A stretch of DNA of 64,000 nucleotides from assembly GCA_018374355.1 (NCBI GenBank), contig JAHAFI010000012.1:16394-80393 (forward strand), written 5' to 3'. Origin of the DNA: Clostridiales bacterium. Lineage in GTDB: Bacteria > Bacillota > Clostridia > Lachnospirales > Lachnospiraceae. The translations under genes and the position numbers were made by a program. Shown here in pieces: positions 41,933 through 50,874 of the stretch. Within the stretch, counting starts at the first letter, position 1, and the number at the start of each line of letters is the position of its first letter. The notes under the pieces are model-generated. The model had not been told where the DNA came from. It did not search any database and was given only the letters and a program-made list of their open reading frames with translations.

Positions 41933-42550
41933 CTAAAGGCTGCCCTTGGTGGACAGCACTCCCTGTATTCTCGCATCAATCTGCGTTGCTTCATCCAACG
42001 CTTTGGCAAACGCTTTAAATACCGCTTCCATAATATGATGGTTGTTCGTTCCATCCAGAACCTTGATGTGCAGATTGATTCCTGCTCCATAGCTGACCGC
42101 ATGGAAAAATTCTCTTGCCATCTCCGTGTCCATGTCTCCCAGCTTTGGCGTTGTAAAGGATGCGTCAAAATTCAGATACGGTCTTCCCGACAGATCCACC
42201 GCACACAGTACCAGTGTTTCATCCATGGGAAGCACCACACTTCCGAATCTGCGGATTCCCGCCTTGTCTCCCACCGCCTCCTTGATGGCGTTTCCCAAAA
42301 CAATTCCCGTATCCTCTATGGTATGATGGCTGTCCACCTCCAGATCTCCCTGCACCGCCACATCCAGATCAAAAAAGCCGTGGCGGGCAAATCCGTCCAG
42401 CATATGATCAAAAAATCCGATTCCCGTATCCAGACTGGCCTTTCCTCTGCCGTCAATATCCAGACTCATGGTAATTTTCGTTTCTTTTGTATTTCTCTGT
42501 ACCCATACGGACCGTTTCGATCCGGTCTCTTCCTGTCTTTTGATCTCCAT
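41933..42550 (-). CDS. hisB: Imidazoleglycerol-phosphate dehydratase
   Basis: A 205-residue monofunctional HisB dehydratase, converting imidazoleglycerol phosphate to imidazole-acetol phosphate (step 6 after ring formation). The two manganese-binding repeats are clear: DHMLDGFARHG and DSHHTIEDTGIVLG in the first half, EFFHAVSYGAGINLH and NNHHIMEAVFKAFA in the second. It lies 15 bases upstream of hisIE and 69 bases after hisD; the larger gap holds a GTAAC-type palindrome. Confidence 0.95.
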   Translation of the reverse strand: MEIKRQEETGSKRSVWVQRNTKETKITMSLDIDGRGKASLDTGIGFFDHMLDGFARHGFFDLDVAVQGDLEVDSHHTIEDTGIVLGNAIKEAVGDKAGIRRFGSVVLPMDETLVLCAVDLSGRPYLNFDASFTTPKLGDMDTEMAREFFHAVSYGAGINLHIKVLDGTNNHHIMEAVFKAFAKALDEATQIDARIQGVLSTKGSL

Positions 42551-42573
42551 CGTCTCTCCCCCTTACAAATTTT

Positions 42574-42606
42574 CATACTGTTCAGGATTCTTTCCCGAAC
42601 AGTTAC
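42574..42606. repeat. Terminal-repeat palindrome between hisD and hisB
   Basis: ACTGTTCAGGA and CCGAACAGTTAC face each other across a short loop, as in the ends of the MITE-like elements but with no interior. Flanks CAAATTTT and CGATTTTT match at six of eight positions, a possible decayed target duplication. Confidence 0.5.
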
Positions 42607-42619
42607 CGATTTTTCTCCG

Positions 42620-43915
42620 TTATTCCTCTTCAAAGCGGACAGCGATGGAATTTGCATGGGCCGTCAGTTGTTCTGACTTTGCAAACTGCTCGATATCTTT
42701 GTGAATAGGCTCCAAAGCTTCCCTTGAATAGTAGATGATACTGGATTTCTTCACAAAATCATCCACCGAAAGCGGGGAGAAAAATTTCGCTGTCCCATTG
42801 GTGGGAAGAATATGATTGGGGCCTGCAAAGTAATCCCCCAGCGGCTCACAACTGTATTCCCCGATAAAGATGGCTCCTGCATTGCGGATTTTTGTCATCA
42901 CCTCGAACGGATTCTTGGTAACAATTTCCAAATGCTCGGAAGCAATTTCATTGGCTGTTTCAATGGCTTCTTCCATGGTATCCGCCACCAGAATATAGCC
43001 GAAATTATCCAGAGATTTCCGGATGATTTCCTTTCTCTCCAGAACCTCCACAAATCCTTCCACTTCCCCGCTGACCTTCTCTGCCAGTTCCATACTGGTG
43101 GTGATCAAGATAGCGGATGCCAGTTCGTCGTGTTCGGCCTGAGACAAAAGATCGGCAGCCACATACCGGGGATTTGCCGTCTCATCTGCAAGAACAAGAA
43201 TTTCACTGGGGCCTGCCACCGAATCAATGCTTACATGACCGTAAACCGCTTTCTTCGCCAGCGCCACATAAATATTTCCCGGACCCACAATCTTGTCTAC
43301 CTTGGGAATGCTTTCCGTGCCAAACGCTAAAGCGGCAATGGCCTGTGCCCCTCCCACCTTATAGACTTCATCGGCTCCCGCCTCCTTGGCAGCCACCAGA
43401 ACCACCGGATTCACTTTTCCTTCGGCATTACAGGGAGTCGTCATAATGATCTTCTCCACCCCGGCCACCTTTGCCGGCATAATGTTCATCAAAACAGAAG
43501 ACGGGTAGACTGCCTTTCCTCCGGGTACGTACACACCCGCTTTTGCAAGAGGCGTGATTTTCTGTCCCAGCATCGTTCCCTGTTCCGTACTGTTGAACCA
43601 ACTGTTCTGTTTCTGGAGGGCATGATAGCTTTCAATATTTACCAGTGCCTTGCGGATCACCCTCAGTAAATCCGGATCGATCACCCGGTAGGCTTCCTGA
43701 ATCTCCTCCTCAGTCACCTTTATGTTGGAAGCGTCAATCTCTGCTTTGTCAAACTGTCTCGTATAATCAAAAACCGCCTGATCCTTTTCATTTTTTACTC
43801 TCTCAATGATCTCCTGCACCCGGCTTTCGTATGCTCCATACTGGCTGGGGCTTCTTTTCAGCATATTTTCCAGAATATTTTCTGTAGTTTCCTTGGTAAG
43901 TTTTACGATTCTCAT
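42620..43915 (-). CDS. hisD: Histidinol dehydrogenase
   Basis: A 431-residue HisD, catalysing the last two oxidations from histidinol to histidine with NAD and zinc. GGKAVYPSSVLMNIMPAKVAGV, VGGAQAIAALAFGTESIPKVDKIVGPGNIYV, DSVAGPSEILVLAD, LSQAEHDELASAIL and NHILPTNGTAKFFSPL are conserved segments; the catalytic Glu-His pair lies near the zinc-binding AEHD. Its ATG overlaps the hisG stop (TAATGA). Full length. Confidence 0.97.
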   Translation of the reverse strand: MRIVKLTKETTENILENMLKRSPSQYGAYESRVQEIIERVKNEKDQAVFDYTRQFDKAEIDASNIKVTEEEIQEAYRVIDPDLLRVIRKALVNIESYHALQKQNSWFNSTEQGTMLGQKITPLAKAGVYVPGGKAVYPSSVLMNIMPAKVAGVEKIIMTTPCNAEGKVNPVVLVAAKEAGADEVYKVGGAQAIAALAFGTESIPKVDKIVGPGNIYVALAKKAVYGHVSIDSVAGPSEILVLADETANPRYVAADLLSQAEHDELASAILITTSMELAEKVSGEVEGFVEVLERKEIIRKSLDNFGYILVADTMEEAIETANEIASEHLEIVTKNPFEVMTKIRNAGAIFIGEYSCEPLGDYFAGPNHILPTNGTAKFFSPLSVDDFVKKSSIIYYSREALEPIHKDIEQFAKSEQLTAHANSIAVRFEEE

Positions 43916-44562
43916 TAGTCAGCCTCCCTGATTACTTGTTTAAGCTTCTGGATCAACTGGGAAATCCGCTCACTTTCCATTTTCATGCTCACCTGATTCA
44001 CAACCATGCGGGCAGACAGCGGACACACCTCCTCCAAAACCCCCAGACCGTTTTCTCTCAGTGTGGAGCCGGTCTCCACAATGTCGCAGATCACCTCGGA
44101 AAGCCCTACGATGGGCGCCAGTTCAATAGAACCGTTCAGCTTGATGATCTCCACCGTCTGATGTTTTTTATTATAAAAATAATCCTTTGCAATATTGGGA
44201 TATTTGGTAGCTACACGTATCAGATGATTATGCTCCAGAAGCGGTCTTGCAGATTCCGGGCCGCAGATGCACATTCTGCATTTCCCAAATCCCAAATCCA
44301 TCACCTCATACAGCTTTCTTCCCTCTTCCAGAATCGTGTCTCTTCCCACCACCCCGATATCTGCAGCGCCGTATTCCACATAGGTGGGAACGTCCGGCCC
44401 CTTGGCAAGGAAAAATTTCAGTTTCAGCTCTTCATTGACAAAAATCAGCTTGCGGGTGGTCTTGTCCTTCATCTCCTCACAGGTGATGCCGACAGCCTCT
44501 AAAAGCTTCAGTGTTTTATCCGCCAGCCGGCCTTTGGTCAGCGCAATGGTTAAATATCTCAT
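43915..44562 (-). CDS. hisG: ATP phosphoribosyltransferase, short form
   Basis: A 215-residue HisG of the short class that needs HisZ as regulatory partner. TIALTKGRLADKTLKLLEAVGI, GPDVPTYVEYGAADIGVVGRD, KVATKYPNIAKDYF-like RVATKYPNIAKDYF and the PRPP-loop region APIVGLSEVICDIVETGSTLREN are visible. It condenses ATP and PRPP, the committing step, and is feedback-inhibited through HisZ, whose gene lies 14 bases upstream. AAGGAGG precedes the start. Confidence 0.96.
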   Translation of the reverse strand: MRYLTIALTKGRLADKTLKLLEAVGITCEEMKDKTTRKLIFVNEELKLKFFLAKGPDVPTYVEYGAADIGVVGRDTILEEGRKLYEVMDLGFGKCRMCICGPESARPLLEHNHLIRVATKYPNIAKDYFYNKKHQTVEIIKLNGSIELAPIVGLSEVICDIVETGSTLRENGLGVLEEVCPLSARMVVNQVSMKMESERISQLIQKLKQVIREAD

Positions 44563-44575
44563 GGGTTTGGCCTCC

Positions 44576-45829
44576 TTATCGAAAACTTCTCAGATTCGTA
44601 ATCTGCACTTCATCCGTGAACAGGTTCATCACCCGGATTTCCTCCTCTGAAACCGGATAAATCAAATCTCCGAACTGATGATGCTTTGCATACGCAATAT
44701 AATCATCTCTGGTTTTTCCCTCTTCCAACCGCATACACTGAACCTCCATCTGATGCAGACGGTGTTCTTTTGCTATACAAATCGCCAGATGACGGCTGCT
44801 CTCCGGATACAGGATCAGCGTTCTTGCCTTCATGATCGGAACGTCGATTTTCTGACGCTCCAGAGCATTTAACACCTGCTCCATCACAAGACCAAATCCG
44901 ATGGCCGGTGCCGGGCTTCCGAAATGCTCCAACAGATGGTTGTACCGTCCTCCCTTCACCAAAGGCTCTCCCGTTCCATACGTGTAACCCTGAAAAATAA
45001 TTCCCGTATAATACTGGTATCTGCTCAGCATTCCCAGATCGAAGGATATGTAATGTTCACATCCGTACTGCTGCAGCACCTGATAGATTTCCTCCAGACG
45101 ATCAATAGCCCGCAGGGCCTCCGGATTCCCGGTCAGCTTTCTTGCCCGCTCCAAAACCTCCAGCGAACCGAATAACTGGGGAAGCAGAGAAAACACCTCC
45201 ACCAGCTCTTTTGAAAGGTTCTGGCTTTCCAGCAGTTCCTCCACACCGAAATAATTTTTATTGGATATCAGTTCCCGAAGCTTTTGGACCGTATCCTCAG
45301 ACAAACCCGCTTCCACAATCAGAGCTTCAAAAAAATCCACCTGTCCGATGCTGATCTGAAATTCTTTCAGCCCGGTCTCCTTTAATAGCTGAACCGTCAG
45401 CGCGATGATTTCCCCATCCGCATCCACGGAAGCGTCACCAATCAGTTCCACGCCCATCTGCGTGGATTCTTTCAGCCTTCCCTGATAGCTGGAGCTGTTT
45501 ACAAAGGTATTTCCTCTGTAACAAAGACGCACCGGAAGTTCTTCTTTATGAAAGTACATAGATGCCGCCCGGGCAATCGACGGGGTAAAGTCGGGACGAA
45601 GCACCAGTGTGTTTCCTTCCCGGTCAAAAAATTTATATAAATCTCTGGATGGCGTTGTACCCACCTGTTTTCCGAATACATCAAAATATTCCAGACTGGG
45701 CGTTTCTATATTCTGATAGCCGTATGCATGGAATACCTTCTGCAGCTTTTCCTGCAAATACAGCTTTTTCTCGCATTCCATTCCATATACATCCCGAACC
45801 CCTTCCGGAGTATGAAATAACTGTTTCAT
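44576..45829 (-). CDS. hisZ: ATP phosphoribosyltransferase regulatory subunit HisZ
   Basis: A 417-residue histidyl-tRNA-synthetase-like protein, starting at ATG 45829 with AAGGGG upstream. It shows class II synthetase motifs (TPEGVRDVYGMECEKK, FDREGNTLVLRPDFTPSIAR, LCYRGNTF, and GGRYNHLLEHFG late) but the anticodon-binding region is atypical and the gene leads a his operon next to a short HisG, so it is HisZ and not HisS. The heteromer HisGZ is the histidine-sensitive entry enzyme. Confidence 0.93.
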   Translation of the reverse strand: MKQLFHTPEGVRDVYGMECEKKLYLQEKLQKVFHAYGYQNIETPSLEYFDVFGKQVGTTPSRDLYKFFDREGNTLVLRPDFTPSIARAASMYFHKEELPVRLCYRGNTFVNSSSYQGRLKESTQMGVELIGDASVDADGEIIALTVQLLKETGLKEFQISIGQVDFFEALIVEAGLSEDTVQKLRELISNKNYFGVEELLESQNLSKELVEVFSLLPQLFGSLEVLERARKLTGNPEALRAIDRLEEIYQVLQQYGCEHYISFDLGMLSRYQYYTGIIFQGYTYGTGEPLVKGGRYNHLLEHFGSPAPAIGFGLVMEQVLNALERQKIDVPIMKARTLILYPESSRHLAICIAKEHRLHQMEVQCMRLEEGKTRDDYIAYAKHHQFGDLIYPVSEEEIRVMNLFTDEVQITNLRSFR

Positions 45830-45900
45830 TCTGTGATCCCCTTTCCCAATCCTTCGCATTTCACTTTACCGTGATAGCGTGTTATCAAACGAATATAAGA

Positions 45901-45929
45901 ATTATACTTGCACTCAGGAAAAAAGTCAA
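45901..45929 (-). promoter_or_regulatory. Promoter of the his operon
   Basis: TTGACT (45924-45929), a 17-base spacer and a perfect TATAAT (45901-45906) on the minus strand, overlapping the recU stop codon. The leader of about 65 bases is too short for a full T-box. Confidence 0.85.
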
Positions 45930-46459
45930 TCCCTCTCTTCCAAATCCCGTTGTATCCCTTCCAGATAAGGAACCAGCACGCCGCTGTGCCGGGGAAGGAC
46001 GTAGGCCGGATTTAATTCCTCATACCGGAACCGCTTCTTTCCCCCGTTTTTTCCTCTCTCCCAGAATTTCATCAAATCCCGCAGAGGCAGGTAATAAAAT
46101 TCATTTCTTCCGGAAAAGAAAATAATCAGAAAAGCAATCCCCTGCTGCCGTTCAAACTCCTTCATAAACCGGATCTGGTGCTCATGCACATTGGCCAGCG
46201 GAAATCCGTCCTCCTTACACTCCTTTGCGTCAAAGCACACGGGAATCCCCTGCACAGCGCCGATATAGTCCACCGTACTTTTCTGTTCAAAGTAAGCCAG
46301 CGTAATATGCCGGCTTTCCTTTGAGATCTTTACAGGTGTAATGGGCGTGGGAATCTTCTGGATCAGCGCCAGCCCCTTTTCCCTGTATTCTTCATTGCTT
46401 CTGTTGATCAGTTCCTCCAGTGTAGAACCCCTCAGTCCTCTGGAATTCCATGTTGCCAT
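45926..46459 (-). CDS. recU: Holliday junction resolvase RecU-like protein
   Basis: A 177-residue nuclease. The catalytic fold motifs are present: ALIQKIPTPITPVKIS, STVDYIGAVQGIPVCFDAKECK (the D...E-x-K site) and the later FMKEFERQQGIAFLIIFFSGRNEFYYLP. RecU cleaves four-way junctions during recombination in Firmicutes. In Bacillus it is paired with a class A PBP gene, but here with lepB upstream and the his promoter downstream. GGGGAGG precedes the ATG. Confidence 0.92.
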   Translation of the reverse strand: MATWNSRGLRGSTLEELINRSNEEYREKGLALIQKIPTPITPVKISKESRHITLAYFEQKSTVDYIGAVQGIPVCFDAKECKEDGFPLANVHEHQIRFMKEFERQQGIAFLIIFFSGRNEFYYLPLRDLMKFWERGKNGGKKRFRYEELNPAYVLPRHSGVLVPYLEGIQRDLEERD

Positions 46460-46475
46460 TTGTTTGCCTCCCCGG

Positions 46476-47171
46476 TCACATCAGTTTTATCCGATTCAAA
46501 GGATAGTACCTAAGAAAGGCTTTTGCCAGCACCTGATCCCTTGTCACGAAGGTATGCTCCCATTCACGGGAGTCCACGGAATTGTACCGGTTATCACCCA
46601 TCATAAAATAACCATCCTCGGGTACATAAAATACGCCGTAATCTGGAGATGGACCGTCGGGAAGATAAGGTTCCTCCAACGGCTCTTCGGAATCGTTGAT
46701 ATAAACCAGCCCGTTTCTAAGCTCCACCTTTTCTCCCGGCAGACCAATCAGCCGTTTAATATAAACCTGTTCCTCATTGTCCGGATATTTAAAGATCACA
46801 ATGTCCCCCCGCTCCGGTTCACCGAACCGGTAAGCAAGACGGTTTCCGATAATCCGGTCTCCGATCAGGATGGTATCCTCCATGGAACCGCTGGGAATCA
46901 CCGCATTGACGATCACGAAATTTTGTATACAAAATACAGTTATCAGAACTATGGCAAACAGAATCAAATCCTCTGTCAGCTCCTCTTTCAATGTTTTTTT
47001 CCGGACAGTCTTCTTTTTTTTCTTTTTCCTGCCCTTCCTGTTTTCCTCTGTCTCTTCTATTTCTTCTGCTTCTTCCTGCTCTTCCTTTCCCTCTTCTTTC
47101 GGATTTACCGCTGCTTCTTCCCTTTCCTTATCTTCCTCTTCGATTTTCGATGTCTCTTTCTGTTTCAACAT
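46476..47171 (-). CDS. lepB: Signal peptidase I with a long charged N-terminus
   Basis: A 231-residue type I signal peptidase; ATG 47171 has AAGGAAAG upstream. Residues 1-60 are very rich in Glu and Lys (runs such as EEEDKEREE and GRKKKKKK) and probably cytoplasmic. One membrane span (about 68-89) is followed by the catalytic Ser96 in PSGSMEDT and Lys139 in YIKRLIG, with the GDNRYNSVDSR motif later. It removes signal peptides from exported proteins, including several encoded in this window. Confidence 0.94.
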   Translation of the reverse strand: MLKQKETSKIEEEDKEREEAAVNPKEEGKEEQEEAEEIEETEENRKGRKKKKKKTVRKKTLKEELTEDLILFAIVLITVFCIQNFVIVNAVIPSGSMEDTILIGDRIIGNRLAYRFGEPERGDIVIFKYPDNEEQVYIKRLIGLPGEKVELRNGLVYINDSEEPLEEPYLPDGPSPDYGVFYVPEDGYFMMGDNRYNSVDSREWEHTFVTRDQVLAKAFLRYYPLNRIKLM

Positions 47172-47210
47172 ATCTTTCCTTCTTTCTGTCCTGCTCTGCA
47201 GCAAAGCTGC

Positions 47211-48200
47211 CTATTTTCTCCAGTTACATCCCACCGCCGTCAAAGTCCTTCCCAGTTCCCGGGGCAAGGGCGCCTGTATGGTTTTTTCAGACAAAGGGGC
47301 CAAAATTCCTTCTCCTGAGGGAAATACCACCTCCCATGCATGGAGAAACTGTCTGGAAAGCCCGGCCTTCTTTCTAAGCTCCTGATTCCATCCCCCATCC
47401 CCATACTTGGGATCTCCCGCCAGAGGATGTCCCAGACTTGCCAGATGGCTTCGAATCTGATGGGATTTTCCCGTAATCAGTTCCACCTTTAGAAGAGTTT
47501 CCCTTCCGCTGCTCCACAGGGGTTTATACCCGGTTTCAATCAGTGCTGCTCCCTCCTCTTTATGATCCAGAATCTTCACCTGATTGGTGCGGGCATCCTT
47601 CTGAAGATATGCCCGGCAGTAGGTTTCTTCTTCTACTCTTCCCTTTACGAGACAGAGATAATATTTTTTCATGGAGCGCTCTTTGATGATACCGGAAAGT
47701 ATCTGAAGTCCCGGCAGGGTTTTCCCCGCAAGAATCAGTCCGCTGGTATTTCTGTCCAGACGGTTGCAGACCGACGGATGGAATGTGGCAAGCTCTTCTC
47801 TCGTAATCTTCCCATTTTCCAGAAGATAACCCAGCAGGTATTCCACCATGGAAACATCCGTCGGCGATGCCTTCTGGGACAGCATTCCTGCGGGCTTATT
47901 TAAGAACAGAAAATTTTCATCTTCATATAAAATCTCCAGATTTGTCACCGGATACGTGTCCTTCTGTTCTGCCTCCGAAATCCCGCGGAATTTTTCTATG
48001 GTTTCTTCCGCAAGATAAAGGGTGATAAAGTCTCCCTCCCGAAGCATTTCCTTTCCGTCAGCCTTTTTGTCATTCAGAAGAATGTTCTTTTTTCTCAGCA
48101 TTTTATATAAAAAACCGGAACCAGCTTCCCGAAAATACTTTTTCAGGTATTTGTCCATTCGCTGACCGGCTTCATTTTTTCCAATTTCAAGTTTTCTCAT
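47211..48200 (-). CDS. RluA-family pseudouridine synthase with S4 domain
   Basis: A 329-residue RNA pseudouridine synthase. An N-terminal S4 domain (QRMDKYLKKYFREAGSGFLYKMLRKKNILLN) precedes the catalytic domain with FLNKPAGMLSQ, the catalytic Asp in VCNRLDRNTSGLILAGK, and the LITGKSHQIRSHLASLGHPLAGDPKYG element. It belongs to the RluC/RluD-type group; the modified uridine is not predictable here. It is distinct from the plus-strand relative at 13936-14850. Confidence 0.92.
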   Translation of the reverse strand: MRKLEIGKNEAGQRMDKYLKKYFREAGSGFLYKMLRKKNILLNDKKADGKEMLREGDFITLYLAEETIEKFRGISEAEQKDTYPVTNLEILYEDENFLFLNKPAGMLSQKASPTDVSMVEYLLGYLLENGKITREELATFHPSVCNRLDRNTSGLILAGKTLPGLQILSGIIKERSMKKYYLCLVKGRVEEETYCRAYLQKDARTNQVKILDHKEEGAALIETGYKPLWSSGRETLLKVELITGKSHQIRSHLASLGHPLAGDPKYGDGGWNQELRKKAGLSRQFLHAWEVVFPSGEGILAPLSEKTIQAPLPRELGRTLTAVGCNWRK

Positions 48201-48264
48201 TGTTCACCTTTACAGGGGGAACGGGATTTTCTCTCCCGCTCCCATCCTGCCGTCATTTTTTGTT

Positions 48265-48867
48265 TTACAGTGATATTGCCAGAATTGTATGCTTGATCAG
48301 TTCCTCCCTGCTCAAATCAGGATAGCGGGAATCCGGCTCAAACACAATATCTTTTGTAAGCTCTTCCTTGTGGGCATTCAGATAGTCCAATCGTTCCAGA
48401 TATTGGTTCAGCTCCTTTAATACCTTTACGTCTGTCTTATACCCGTTCTGTTTCAGGATTTTTTTCACATGCTGTTCGATAAACTGGGGAGAGCCATCCA
48501 TCCGTGAAGAATATCCCACAACTTTATTTCCGCAGATGGCAAAGCTTTCCACAAAAACACTTTTCTCATAGGTGGTCAGATACATCTCATAGGACATGAC
48601 TAGACCGCCTGTATGTTTTTGTATCTTCTGATAAATCTCTTTGTCCATGGGTTTCTGCATCCACATGACAATTGCGCTCACCAGCGCCCGGCAGGCCGGA
48701 AGACATCCCACCATGGCAACCACTGTGATGATATTTTTTTTCGTTCCCGTAACCAGCACGCCGCCGATAAAAGCTGCCAGCGGCAGGGCAAAAAGCCCCA
48801 GCGTCAGTAAACCCCGCCTGATTTTCTGTCCATGAATATACCCAAAATCACCTTTTTTAACTTTCAT
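48265..48867 (-). CDS. Uncharacterised two-span membrane protein
   Basis: A 200-residue protein from ATG 48867, placed by GAGAGGAAAC. A basic N-terminus (KVKKGDFGYIHGQKIRRG) precedes two hydrophobic segments (about 20-40 and 45-65), followed by a cytoplasmic region of about 135 residues rich in charged residues, ending EELIKHTILAISL. No domain is recognised. Similar proteins occur in Lachnospiraceae near ygiQ, but I know no function. Confidence 0.75.
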   Translation of the reverse strand: MKVKKGDFGYIHGQKIRRGLLTLGLFALPLAAFIGGVLVTGTKKNIITVVAMVGCLPACRALVSAIVMWMQKPMDKEIYQKIQKHTGGLVMSYEMYLTTYEKSVFVESFAICGNKVVGYSSRMDGSPQFIEQHVKKILKQNGYKTDVKVLKELNQYLERLDYLNAHKEELTKDIVFEPDSRYPDLSREELIKHTILAISL

Positions 48868-48972
48868 ACTGTTTCCTCTCGCGTTTGTTTTAATCACAGG
48901 CTATTTTAACAAATTCTTTCCGGTTTACCAATAGTTTCACATAAAAATTTAGGAAAATTTTAGTTATCCCTC

Positions 48973-50874
48973 TTATGCTTTCTTTTTATGGATCTGACGG
49001 ATCGTGCGTTTCTTTCCGCTTTTCTTTTCCTGTGTCCGTCCGGATTTCTGTCCTTGTCCCTGTTTTTTTCCATGGGCATTTCCCGGGCGGAGAAGACATT
49101 TCGGTCCGAATCCAATCAAATCTTCCCTTCCGGCTTTTTTCAGCGCTTCTTCCACAAGTCCCCGGTTTTCCGGATTGCGGTACTGAATCAGTGCTCTCTG
49201 CATCGCTTTTTCGTGGGGATTTTTCGGAACGTAGACCGGTTCCATGGTCAGCGGATCCATCCCGGTATAGTACATACAGGTGGAAACCGTAGACGGAGTG
49301 GGGTAAAAATCCTGTACCTGCTCCGGCATAAATCCCAAATCCCGGATATATTCCGCCAGTTCCACCGCCTCCCGAAGACCGCAGCCCGGATGGGAGGACA
49401 TAAAATACGGAACCGCATACTGCTCTTTTCCCGCTTTTTTGCAGCAGGCCTGATATTTTTTTAAGAATTCCTCATATACCTGATGGGAGGGTTTCCCCAT
49501 CCGCTTCAGCACCTTTCCCGAAACGTGTTCCGGCGCTACCCGAAGCTGTCCGCTGACATGGTGTTCTGCCAGTTCCTGCAAAAATGGAGTCTTTTTATCT
49601 GCCAGCACATAGTCGAACCGGATTCCTGAACGGATAAATACCTTTTTTACTTTGGGGAGCTTGCGCAGCTTTCGCAGAAGATTCAGATAATCCCCATGAT
49701 CCGCTTCCAGATTTTCACAAGGGGTCGGGAAGAGACACTGCTTATGACTGCATGCCCCTTTCGTCAACTGCTTTTTGCAGGCCGGCTGGCGAAAATCTGC
49801 CGTAGGACCTCCCACATCGTGGATATAGCCCTTAAACAGGGGATCTTCCGTCATTTCCCTTGCCTCTTTCAGCAAAGATTCATGGCTTCTCACCTGCACG
49901 ATTCTTCCCTGATGGAAGGTCAGAGCACAGAAATTGCAGCTTCCGAAGCAGCCCCGGTTACTGGCCAGACTGAAACGGATCTCCTCTATGGCAGGGATTC
50001 CCCCGTCTTTTTCGTACATGGGATGCCAAGTCCTCTGGTAAGGCAGGTCATAGACATCGTCCATTTCCTGTTTGGTAAGAGGAAATGCCGGAGGGTTCTG
50101 TACTACATAGCCCTGATTTCCATAATCCTCCACCAGCGTTTTCCCCTGAAACGGGTCTGTATTTTTATACTGAATGCCGAAGCTTTTCGCATAATCCGAT
50201 TTGCTTTCCCGGATTTTTTCAAATTCCGGCAGAAAGACCGGATCCGGGATATGCTCTGTAGTCCTGCTGCGGTATACCGTTCCCCGGATAAAGGTAATAT
50301 CTTTGACCTCCAGCCCGGAATCCAGCGCTTCTGCGATCTCCACGATGGAGCGTTCCCCCATCCCGTAGGAAATCATATCTGCCCCCGAGTCTAAAAGCAC
50401 GCTTCGTTTTACCTGATCCGCCCAGTAATCGTAATGTCCCAGACGGCGCAGGCTGGCTTCGATTCCTCCTAAAATCACGGGAGTTTTCTTATAGCTTTTC
50501 CGGATCAGGTTGCCGTAGACCGTCACGGCCCGGTCGGGGCGAAGCCCCATCCTTCCTCCCGGAGAAAAGGCATCCTTCTGCCTGTGTTTTTTCGATACGG
50601 TATAATGATTCACCATAGAATCCATGTTTCCCGAGGACACTAAAAATGCCAGCCTCGGCTCACCAAATACCTGAATACTCTCCGGATTTTTCCAGTCCGG
50701 CTGCGCTATGATTCCCACCGTATATCCTCTGCTTTCCAGTACACGGCTGATGATGGCCGGGCCGAAGGAGGAGTGATCCACGTAGGCGTCTCCGATCACA
50801 TAAACAAAATCCACCTGTCCGATTCCTCTCTCCTCACACTCCCGCCGGGATACCGGCAAAAATTTTCCACTCAC
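48973..50874 (-). CDS. YgiQ family radical SAM protein
   Basis: A 633-residue radical SAM protein starting at GTG 50874, overlapping the HAD gene stop. It has the N-terminal Rossmann-like part (FVYVIGDAYVDHSSFGPAIISRVLES, GYTVGIIAQPDW), GGIEASLRRLGHYDYW, the cluster motif CFGSCNFC near residue 315, and a second cysteine group (CKKQLTKGACSHKQCLFPTPC). The C-terminal tail is rich in Lys and Gly (KKQGQGQKSGRTQEKKSGKK) and may bind nucleic acid. The enzymatic role of YgiQ is unknown. Confidence 0.93.
   Translation of the reverse strand: MSGKFLPVSRRECEERGIGQVDFVYVIGDAYVDHSSFGPAIISRVLESRGYTVGIIAQPDWKNPESIQVFGEPRLAFLVSSGNMDSMVNHYTVSKKHRQKDAFSPGGRMGLRPDRAVTVYGNLIRKSYKKTPVILGGIEASLRRLGHYDYWADQVKRSVLLDSGADMISYGMGERSIVEIAEALDSGLEVKDITFIRGTVYRSRTTEHIPDPVFLPEFEKIRESKSDYAKSFGIQYKNTDPFQGKTLVEDYGNQGYVVQNPPAFPLTKQEMDDVYDLPYQRTWHPMYEKDGGIPAIEEIRFSLASNRGCFGSCNFCALTFHQGRIVQVRSHESLLKEAREMTEDPLFKGYIHDVGGPTADFRQPACKKQLTKGACSHKQCLFPTPCENLEADHGDYLNLLRKLRKLPKVKKVFIRSGIRFDYVLADKKTPFLQELAEHHVSGQLRVAPEHVSGKVLKRMGKPSHQVYEEFLKKYQACCKKAGKEQYAVPYFMSSHPGCGLREAVELAEYIRDLGFMPEQVQDFYPTPSTVSTCMYYTGMDPLTMEPVYVPKNPHEKAMQRALIQYRNPENRGLVEEALKKAGREDLIGFGPKCLLRPGNAHGKKQGQGQKSGRTQEKKSGKKRTIRQIHKKKA

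Noticed and set aside
40703..42676. A 657-codon plus-strand open frame
   Set aside because: It lies wholly antisense to hisIE and hisB, shows no recognisable motif and has no ribosome binding site; it is a shadow of the codon usage on the other strand.
44576..45829. Histidyl-tRNA synthetase HisS
   Set aside because: It leads a his operon beside a short HisG, which requires HisZ; the C-terminal anticodon-binding region is atypical.
45830..45925. T-box leader for the his operon
   Set aside because: The mapped promoter leaves only about 65 bases of leader, too short for a T-box, and no T-box sequence is visible.
46341..47318. A 325-codon plus-strand open frame with long Phe/Leu/Ser tracts
   Set aside because: It is antisense to lepB and the recU/rluD-like ends; its low complexity mirrors the Glu/Lys-rich LepB leader.
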